64,000 nt of DNA. Source: Clostridiales bacterium (GTDB taxonomy: Bacteria; Bacillota; Clostridia; Saccharofermentanales; Saccharofermentanaceae). Below are positions 58,703 through 64,000 of this stretch, piece after piece. Position numbers and translations under genes: made by a program. The notes beneath the pieces were generated by a model that ran no database searches, was not told the origin of the DNA, and was given only the letters and a program-made list of their open reading frames with translations. The stretch spans positions 1-64,000 of the forward strand of contig JAFZVF010000094.1 of NCBI GenBank assembly GCA_017617935.1. Direction: 5' to 3'. Position 1 is the stretch's first letter. Every line of letters begins with the position of its first letter.

Positions 58703-60274
58703 ATGGGCGAAAAAGGCATTACCCCGGTCAATTCCGGCAACTCGTTCCTGCGGTTCCTCCGGCGGTTTCCGGGCGTTCCCGCGGCAGTAATAGCGCTGGT
58801 AATGCTTGTGATTACGGGCAACAGGATCGCGAATGGTTATGTAACGTTTGCGCTCATGATCGTGGGATTCATCGTCATCCTTGCCTTCGGCATTGCGCTC
58901 TCCAAAAAGAAAAAGCTTACCGATGACCTCCTCATCCTGCTGCTTTTCGCCGTGGGCTTTTGGATAAAGCTCTGCTATGTTCTCTACACGGACATAACCG
59001 TCCGTCAGTGCGACGTCGAAACGTTCGTTGAAGGAAATTACAGTGATTACCATGCAGGCTACATTCTTTATCTGCGTGACTTCTTAAGGCTGCCTGATTT
59101 CGACGTGGCGCAGCACGGACAGTTCTACCATCCGCCGCTTCATCACTTTTTGTGCGCGGTATTTCTCCGCATATATGAGATGTTCCTGCCTTCGGGAACG
59201 CACAATTACGAGTGCCTCCAGACGCTGACGTTGCTCTGGTCCTTCGGTTGCCAATACTATATGTTCAGAATCGTCAGATTATTGGGGTGCAAGGGCAGGG
59301 GCCTGGTCAACGCGGCTTTACTGCTTTCCGCATTCCCGTTGCTGACGGTTTTTGCCGGTTCGATCAATAACGACGTCTTGTCGCTGATGCTGTTTTTTGC
59401 AGCATTTTACTATGGGTTGAGATGGTATCGGGAAGGGAAGTTCAAGGACGTTCTGGTCTCCGCGCTTTGCACCGGTCTCGGCATGATGACCAAGCTTTCC
59501 GTGGGACTCATCGCGTTCCCCATGGGATTTCTTTTCATCGTGAGATTCTTCAAGGATATTAAAGCGAAAAGAGGCATCAAGTCATTCGGGCATCTTGCCT
59601 GTTTCGGAGTCATAGCGGCACCGTTGGGGCTTTGGTATTCCATCCGCAACCTTATCAGGTACAATACGCCTTTAGGTTACGTCCTCAAATTGCACTACCT
59701 TCCACAGGACATCAGCAGATACTCCGTGTCACAGAGGCTTTTTGATTTTTACGGTTTTCCCATTGAGGATTTTTACGTGAATCTCGGGTCTGACGGTGAA
59801 CAGGACTACAATATCTTCATAACGCAGGTGAAGACGATGCTCTTCGGCTATGAAAACTGCCGTGATGACATGGCAATGTCCCTTACCGGCTATGGCCTGC
59901 TTATTCTGACACTAATGCTTATTGCAATTGCCGTCGCAGGGATTATTTATCTGGCCGTAACGTTAAGGAAACGCGGATGTGCGTTCGAGGAGATTGCATT
60001 GATAATTCTGTTTTTGACGGAGATTGGTTCATCCGTGATGTTTTCACTTAAATATCCGCATGTTTGCTCGCAAGCCTTCCGCTATGATTTTCCCGCATTA
60101 ATGACTGGAGTTTACGGAATTGCCGCGCTGTCCGGATCCAAGCGCGTTGAGGGCCTGCCGGACAAGGGCTTACGGATCCTCTGTGCTGCATTTTTCGTCA
60201 TGTCGGTATTCTATTACGCACTGCTTTGGACCTACGTCAAAGGCGAGGTCGTCGTGGTGGAACCGACATGGTAG
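58703..60274 (+). CDS. GT39-like polytopic glycosyltransferase 2
   Basis: A 523-residue membrane protein with about 11 helices. After the second helix pair comes a periplasmic-side loop with acidic residues (QCDVETFVEGNYSDYHAGYIL), then FDVAQHGQFYHPPLHHFL, the equivalent of the GT39 catalytic loop with a HPPL element. This layout is shared with its neighbour at 60268. It should transfer sugar from a polyprenyl phosphate to a surface acceptor. ATG 58703 is used; AAAGG lies about 10 bases before it. The next gene starts inside its last codons. Confidence 0.7.
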   Translation: MGEKGITPVNSGNSFLRFLRRFPGVPAAVIALVMLVITGNRIANGYVTFALMIVGFIVILAFGIALSKKKKLTDDLLILLLFAVGFWIKLCYVLYTDITVRQCDVETFVEGNYSDYHAGYILYLRDFLRLPDFDVAQHGQFYHPPLHHFLCAVFLRIYEMFLPSGTHNYECLQTLTLLWSFGCQYYMFRIVRLLGCKGRGLVNAALLLSAFPLLTVFAGSINNDVLSLMLFFAAFYYGLRWYREGKFKDVLVSALCTGLGMMTKLSVGLIAFPMGFLFIVRFFKDIKAKRGIKSFGHLACFGVIAAPLGLWYSIRNLIRYNTPLGYVLKLHYLPQDISRYSVSQRLFDFYGFPIEDFYVNLGSDGEQDYNIFITQVKTMLFGYENCRDDMAMSLTGYGLLILTLMLIAIAVAGIIYLAVTLRKRGCAFEEIALIILFLTEIGSSVMFSLKYPHVCSQAFRYDFPALMTGVYGIAALSGSKRVEGLPDKGLRILCAAFFVMSVFYYALLWTYVKGEVVVVEPTW

Positions 60275-62019
60275 AGAAGAAGAGTGACGTTGGTTCCATA
60301 GGGCCTTCGTTCCTGTTGATGACGGCGGGAGTGCTTTTCATCTACTGTCTTACGGGGATGACCGCGGCACGCCTGAACAGCGCCAAAGCCGCCATTCTTT
60401 TCGGCGTCTTCGTCTCGTTCATCGCATTCTATACGGTGAGCCGCATAAAGAGCGTGAAGGTCGGATTCATTGGCCTTCTGGCAGGAGTTCCCGTGGGGTT
60501 CGTCTCTTCCTTCGCACTCGAAAAAGCCTTCGATTCGGTCAGCCGTTTGACCATCGAATGTTTCGGAATCTTGCTGAGATTCTTTTTGTTCGGATGCCTT
60601 ACTGCGATAGCGCTTTCATGCATTTGCCTGATCGCCGCAAAAAGGTTCAAGACCGAAGACGCGGTTTTCGCGGTGCTTTCCGCGGGCTTTGTCTTGAGAG
60701 GGATAATGGTGCTGTTTACGCCGATGAACTTTTACCAGCACGATGTATCCTCGTTCGCGCCCGGGTTCCAAGGCTTCCACGACGACTACATCATGTACGT
60801 TTACGAGAACTGGGCGCTTCCTGACGGCGACGTAAGGGACTTGGGCCAGCTCTACCATCCGCCGCTCCATTACATTCTGAGCGCGGTCTTTTTCAAGCTC
60901 AATGCGGTCCTTTTCCCGGACCGTTCGGGTGCGGTCGACTCCCTCAAGACGCTTCCGTTCATCTGGAGCAGCGGTTTTGTCCTCTTTAGCCTTAAGATCT
61001 TCAGGCATTTCAAGCTCCAAGGCGCTTCACTCATAGCGGCGCTTGTCTTTGTCTGCTTCCACCCGCAGACGGTGTTCCTGTCGATCCAGGTGAATAACGA
61101 CGCGCTCGCGCTGATGCTCTTCGTCGCGGCACTCTATCTTGCTCTCAAGTGGTATGAGAGCCCTGACCTCACGACGATCCTTTTCACGGCGCTCGCCATC
61201 GGCTGCGCCATGATGACCAAGCTCTCGATGGGCTTTGTCGCCTTCCCCGTCGGATTCCTGTTCCTTGCAAAACTGGTGAAGGCCTTCAGGGAAAAGAAGA
61301 AAGGCGAGGTTACGGCAGGCGGGCTTATAAAGCAGTTCGTGCTTTTCGGCGTTCTCGTGGCTCCTCTGGGGCTTTGGTATCCGGTGAAAAACTTCATCGA
61401 GCACGGAACGCCCTTCACTTACGTTTTCACGATCGATTCCACCAGCGGCCAGGACGTCTGGACGTATTCAGCGTGGCAGAGGCTTTTCGCGCCGTCTTCC
61501 GAATCCCTTAAGATGCCGTTCCTCACGATGTCTTCGTCCAAGCCCGCGGTCGATTACAACATGTTCTTGGCACTCCTCAAGACTTCGCTTTTCGATGAGA
61601 GACACTTCGAATCGGACTATCTCACCAAGGCGGCGTGCTGCCTTTGGGCGTCCGCACTGATTGTGGCGTTCGTGATCCTGATCAGCGCGGTGACGTTAAC
61701 CGTCAGGTACATTTGCAAGAAGAAAATGACTGCAGGTTTCGCATCGCTCCTGATCCTTTGCGCCGTGATGCTCATCTGCTACGTAAGCTTCTGCTTCAAT
61801 TACCCGGTGGTGTGTACGGAGAGCTTCAGATACATAGCTCCGGTCCTTCCCGCGGCGGGCGTTTTTTTGGGACTCGCCGGGCAGGAATCCCGAACAAAGT
61901 CCATTTGGAAGACCGTTTACGGATGCATCCACACTTCTTTTGTCTTATCGGTGTTTGCCTTCTATGGGGCATATTCCCAATACAGAGGGGCCTGGGAGCA
62001 CTTCATCAAGCCCAAGTGA
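60268..62019 (+). CDS. GT39-like polytopic glycosyltransferase 3
   Basis: A 583-residue paralogue of the preceding protein. Shared landmarks include YQHDVSSFAPGFQGFHDDYIMYVYENW, LGQLYHPPLHY and, late in the sequence, FNYPVVCTESFRYI, in the position of LKYPHVCSQAFRYD of the neighbour. About 12 helices. ATG 60268 overlaps the stop of the upstream gene by 7 bp. The pair looks like an ancient tandem duplication with a shared pathway. Acceptor unknown. Confidence 0.7.
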   Translation: MVEKKSDVGSIGPSFLLMTAGVLFIYCLTGMTAARLNSAKAAILFGVFVSFIAFYTVSRIKSVKVGFIGLLAGVPVGFVSSFALEKAFDSVSRLTIECFGILLRFFLFGCLTAIALSCICLIAAKRFKTEDAVFAVLSAGFVLRGIMVLFTPMNFYQHDVSSFAPGFQGFHDDYIMYVYENWALPDGDVRDLGQLYHPPLHYILSAVFFKLNAVLFPDRSGAVDSLKTLPFIWSSGFVLFSLKIFRHFKLQGASLIAALVFVCFHPQTVFLSIQVNNDALALMLFVAALYLALKWYESPDLTTILFTALAIGCAMMTKLSMGFVAFPVGFLFLAKLVKAFREKKKGEVTAGGLIKQFVLFGVLVAPLGLWYPVKNFIEHGTPFTYVFTIDSTSGQDVWTYSAWQRLFAPSSESLKMPFLTMSSSKPAVDYNMFLALLKTSLFDERHFESDYLTKAACCLWASALIVAFVILISAVTLTVRYICKKKMTAGFASLLILCAVMLICYVSFCFNYPVVCTESFRYIAPVLPAAGVFLGLAGQESRTKSIWKTVYGCIHTSFVLSVFAFYGAYSQYRGAWEHFIKPK

Positions 62020-62045
62020 TACGTTTGGCACGGCAGGGGTCTGGC

Positions 62046-62169
62046 GTTCCAAGATTACCTGCCAACTTTTTGAGGATCTTGGCAGGAAACATGGAATTTC
62101 GGCCTGTATTATGAAATATTCCAAGAAACCAGCCAACTTTCGGTAATTCTTGGCAGGTAATCTTGGAAT
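62046..62169. repeat. Paired 52-bp palindromes, 72-bp period (locus 3)
   Basis: Units 62046-62097 and 62118-62169 are each 52 bp and start 72 bp apart. Arms read (G/A)TTCCAAGA..ACC.GCCAAC and TCTTGGCAGG...TGGAAT, close to those of locus 2. The block follows the GT39-like pair and precedes the SseB-type gene. Confidence 0.75.
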
Positions 62170-62316
62170 ATGGTTGTTTGAGCGCACAAATGCTCTGTTC
62201 GGGCATCCGTTTTGTCGAAAAAGGCTTGCCAAACAGGGAACCGCCAAATCCGAATGCGGTCAAAAACGGCTTGCCGTGTTATAATTCTTTTTGACTAAAA
62301 ATAAAGGGGACCTTAT

Positions 62317-63714
62317 ATGGCACTTTTTGGAAAGAAAAAAGACGAGAATAAACCCGAGGAGCAGAACGTACAGAACAGCGCAAGCTCCAAGGAGATGGAC
62401 ATAATCCTCCAGGCACGCAAGGAGGAAGAGGAAGAACGAAAGGCGAAGATCGCGGAGCGCGAGGCTGAGCAGCAGGAATACAGGGAAGCCGTCGCGGCGG
62501 ACATGACAAAGGCTGCCGAAGCGGCTTCCGACGTCATCTCGATGTTCCCCGCAACTGACGGAAACGAGCGCTTCTTCATGCTCGTCGACGCGAACGTTTA
62601 CACCGATCCCGTCATTGAAGGCGATGAGATCGTTACCGGATACCTCCGCGGCAAGGTAAAGAAGGGCCAGGAGATCCAGGTTCTTTCGGGTCTTGATGAC
62701 CTGAACCGCGTTACGGTAAACGCGATCCGCAACGACGACCGCGAACTCATAGACGAAGCATGCGACCAGAAGGTCGAATTGGAGCTCTCAAAGGGCGATT
62801 TCAAGGACCCCGAGTCTCCGGACGAGGAGAAGGAATCGAGGGTCAGGAACTTCTCGATCCTGACGAACCTTCCTGCTAAAGAGGGCGCTTCCGAAGGCAT
62901 CCGCCTTCCCGCGATGCTCTGCGAATTCTCAAGATATCAGGGCGATCAGGAGTTTTTCGGCCAGCTGATGAACGCGGCAATGAAGACCGAGTTCGTCATT
63001 CCCGCAAAGGTTACGGGAGGAAACGCCCATCAGAAGAGAGTGGCTTTCGCAGGCCTGCAGCCCAAGGAAAACGGCGGCAAGCCAATGCTTCCGGCGTTCT
63101 CAGGCATGAAGGGATTCCAGAAGCATAAGGCGATGCTCACGAAGATGGGCGGCTTCAACGACGGGATCAACATGGATTTCGCGCAGCTTTGCGCCATTGC
63201 AAGGGACGAGAATCACGACGGATGCGTCGTCGATCCCCTCGGCCCGGTCATCTTCTCGCTTCCCAAGCCGGTGCTCGACACTGCGGTCAACACGATCCAG
63301 TACCATTATCTTTTTGGCGAGAACAAGACCGCTGAGACGATGAGGCCCGCTCCGCAGGAAGCTGAGAAGCCTTCCCCGAAGCTCAAGGAATACAACGTCG
63401 TGAACCTCGTTCCCGGCGGCGAGTCCAACTACATTCAGGACGCCGTCAAGAAATTCGGCGGATCGCACGCTGACATCGTAAAGATCTTCGTCGTCATGAT
63501 CGTTGCGGTTGAAGACCCTCAGGACAAGGCATACATCTGCATCGTGGACTGCCCGAAGGAAAAGTTCGACGTGAACTGCAAGGGCCTTGAGAAGGTCATC
63601 AGGCCTTACATGAGAACGATCAGGAACCTCCAGTTCCGTCCTTACGACAAGGAGCAGTTTAACGACGAGTTTGCCGAGAGATACCCTTGGACGTACAACA
63701 AGCTTTCATTCTGA
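62317..63714 (+). CDS. SseB-domain protein with coiled coil and translation-barrel-like domain
   Basis: A 465-residue cytoplasmic protein. Residues 25-75 are a charged coiled coil. Residues 85-170 resemble the EF-Tu domain 2 beta barrel (MLVDANVYTDPVIEGDEIVTGYLRGKVKKGQEIQVL). An SseB N-terminal-type domain spans about 205-322 (LPAFSGMKGFQKHKAML, GCVVDPLGPVIFSL) and an SseB C-terminal-type domain about 355-460 (VVNLVPGGESNYIQDAVKKF, VNCKGLEKVIRPYM). Each part is known singly; the combination is unusual and its role is unknown. It has GGGGA before the ATG, and the PIN/NYN-like gene begins 7 bases after its stop. Confidence 0.65.
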   Translation: MALFGKKKDENKPEEQNVQNSASSKEMDIILQARKEEEEERKAKIAEREAEQQEYREAVAADMTKAAEAASDVISMFPATDGNERFFMLVDANVYTDPVIEGDEIVTGYLRGKVKKGQEIQVLSGLDDLNRVTVNAIRNDDRELIDEACDQKVELELSKGDFKDPESPDEEKESRVRNFSILTNLPAKEGASEGIRLPAMLCEFSRYQGDQEFFGQLMNAAMKTEFVIPAKVTGGNAHQKRVAFAGLQPKENGGKPMLPAFSGMKGFQKHKAMLTKMGGFNDGINMDFAQLCAIARDENHDGCVVDPLGPVIFSLPKPVLDTAVNTIQYHYLFGENKTAETMRPAPQEAEKPSPKLKEYNVVNLVPGGESNYIQDAVKKFGGSHADIVKIFVVMIVAVEDPQDKAYICIVDCPKEKFDVNCKGLEKVIRPYMRTIRNLQFRPYDKEQFNDEFAERYPWTYNKLSF

Positions 63715-63721
63715 GGTACTG

Positions 63722-64000
63722 ATGAATTACTACTACATTGACTTCGAAAACGTAAAGACCGCGGGCCTCAAGGGACTGGACAGCCTCCCGTCCTGCGACA
63801 CCGTGAAGATCTTTGCCAAGGGCGGATCCGACCAGTTGAAGTTCAATGACGTCAAGACGCTGATGGCCGCAAAGGCGACCGTCGCCATCGAGGACGTGGT
63901 CACGGGCACCAAGAACGCCCTGGACTTCCAGCTTTTGGCTGACCTCATGATCGACTGCGTGAAGAGGGCGGGAATGTCTCCCGCGCCGAAGTTCATAATC
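63722..64000 (+). CDS. PIN/NYN-like nuclease domain protein (cut by window end)
   Basis: The first 93 residues of a protein whose end lies beyond the window. The opening MNYYYIDFENVK (Asp7 and Asn10 positions of the metal site), a strand VKIFAKG, and the NALDFQLLADLMIDC helix with a second acidic residue match PIN/NYN-type ribonuclease-like domains. It follows the SseB-type gene with GAGGTA as ribosome binding site, so the two probably form an operon. Total length and any further domains cannot be seen. Confidence 0.65.
   Translation, partial: MNYYYIDFENVKTAGLKGLDSLPSCDTVKIFAKGGSDQLKFNDVKTLMAAKATVAIEDVVTGTKNALDFQLLADLMIDCVKRAGMSPAPKFII

Overview
This window reads as part of a Firmicutes chromosome, most likely an anaerobic gut- or rumen-type member of the Clostridia. 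The evidence is the AGGAGG-type ribosome binding sites, TagB/TagF-type wall enzymes, a flavodiiron-rubredoxin protein, a LoaP-type NusG paralogue, a lipoprotein serpin and a split PntAA/PntAB/PntB transhydrogenase. Base composition looks close to even throughout. No tRNA, rRNA, CRISPR array, prophage or insertion sequence was seen. The genus cannot be fixed from this sequence alone.

Layout. 0-6.6 kb: small accessory genes (SseB-like protein, Rpn/PD-(D/E)XK protein, zinc-ribbon protein, macrodomain protein, ADP-ribosylglycohydrolase, GNAT, a DUF6273-like protein) and a 27-residue holin-like toxin gene too short for ordinary gene calling, paired with a probable antisense RNA. 6.6-12.2 kb: a flavodiiron-flavin reductase-rubredoxin fusion, then an M13 metallopeptidase lipoprotein followed by two membrane proteins. 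12.4-18.4 kb (mostly minus strand): lipase, TetR regulator with a perfect 20-bp palindrome upstream, PPDK/rifampin-phosphotransferase-like enzyme, a HicBA pair whose HicA is broken by one nonsense codon, a HigA-like regulator and an MFS transporter. 18.5-23.2 kb: LoaP, a surface protein, a J-domain protein and a beta-helix-like lipoprotein.

23.4-43.6 kb is the centrepiece: a compact 20-kb same-strand cluster bounded by two TagB/TagF-like glycerophosphotransferase homologues. Inside are four paralogous giant membrane proteins, each a YidC/Oxa1-like domain plus about five more membrane helices plus an extracellular alkaline-phosphatase/LTA-synthase-type catalytic domain. With them sits a full phosphonate pathway: a three-domain PEP mutase fusion (NTP transferase + HxGH cytidylyltransferase + PepM), phosphonopyruvate decarboxylase, a Fe-alcohol dehydrogenase suited to reduce phosphonoacetaldehyde, and a PntC-like cytidylyltransferase-aminotransferase fusion. 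The genes predict synthesis of aminoethyl- and/or hydroxyethylphosphonate, activation as CMP-phosphonates, and attachment to a surface polymer or lipid by the TagF-like and YidC-AlkP proteins. A TVP38/DedA-type membrane protein ends the cluster and a cytidylate-kinase-like gene follows. The substrate and the role of the YidC domain are inference.

43.8-64 kb: a degenerate GGDEF/EAL protein, an ECF sigma/anti-sigma pair, a zinc-ribbon Yip1-like protein, a serpin, a GT2 and three GT39-like membrane glycosyltransferases, the pnt transhydrogenase operon, a membrane-anchored surface protein, an SseB-type multidomain protein and the start of a PIN/NYN-like gene.

Three intergenic regions (12.3, 43.6 and 62.0 kb) carry the same unusual architecture: two imperfect palindromes of about 52 bp whose starts are exactly 72 bp apart. 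A fourth region (49.7 kb) has a related layout with different words.
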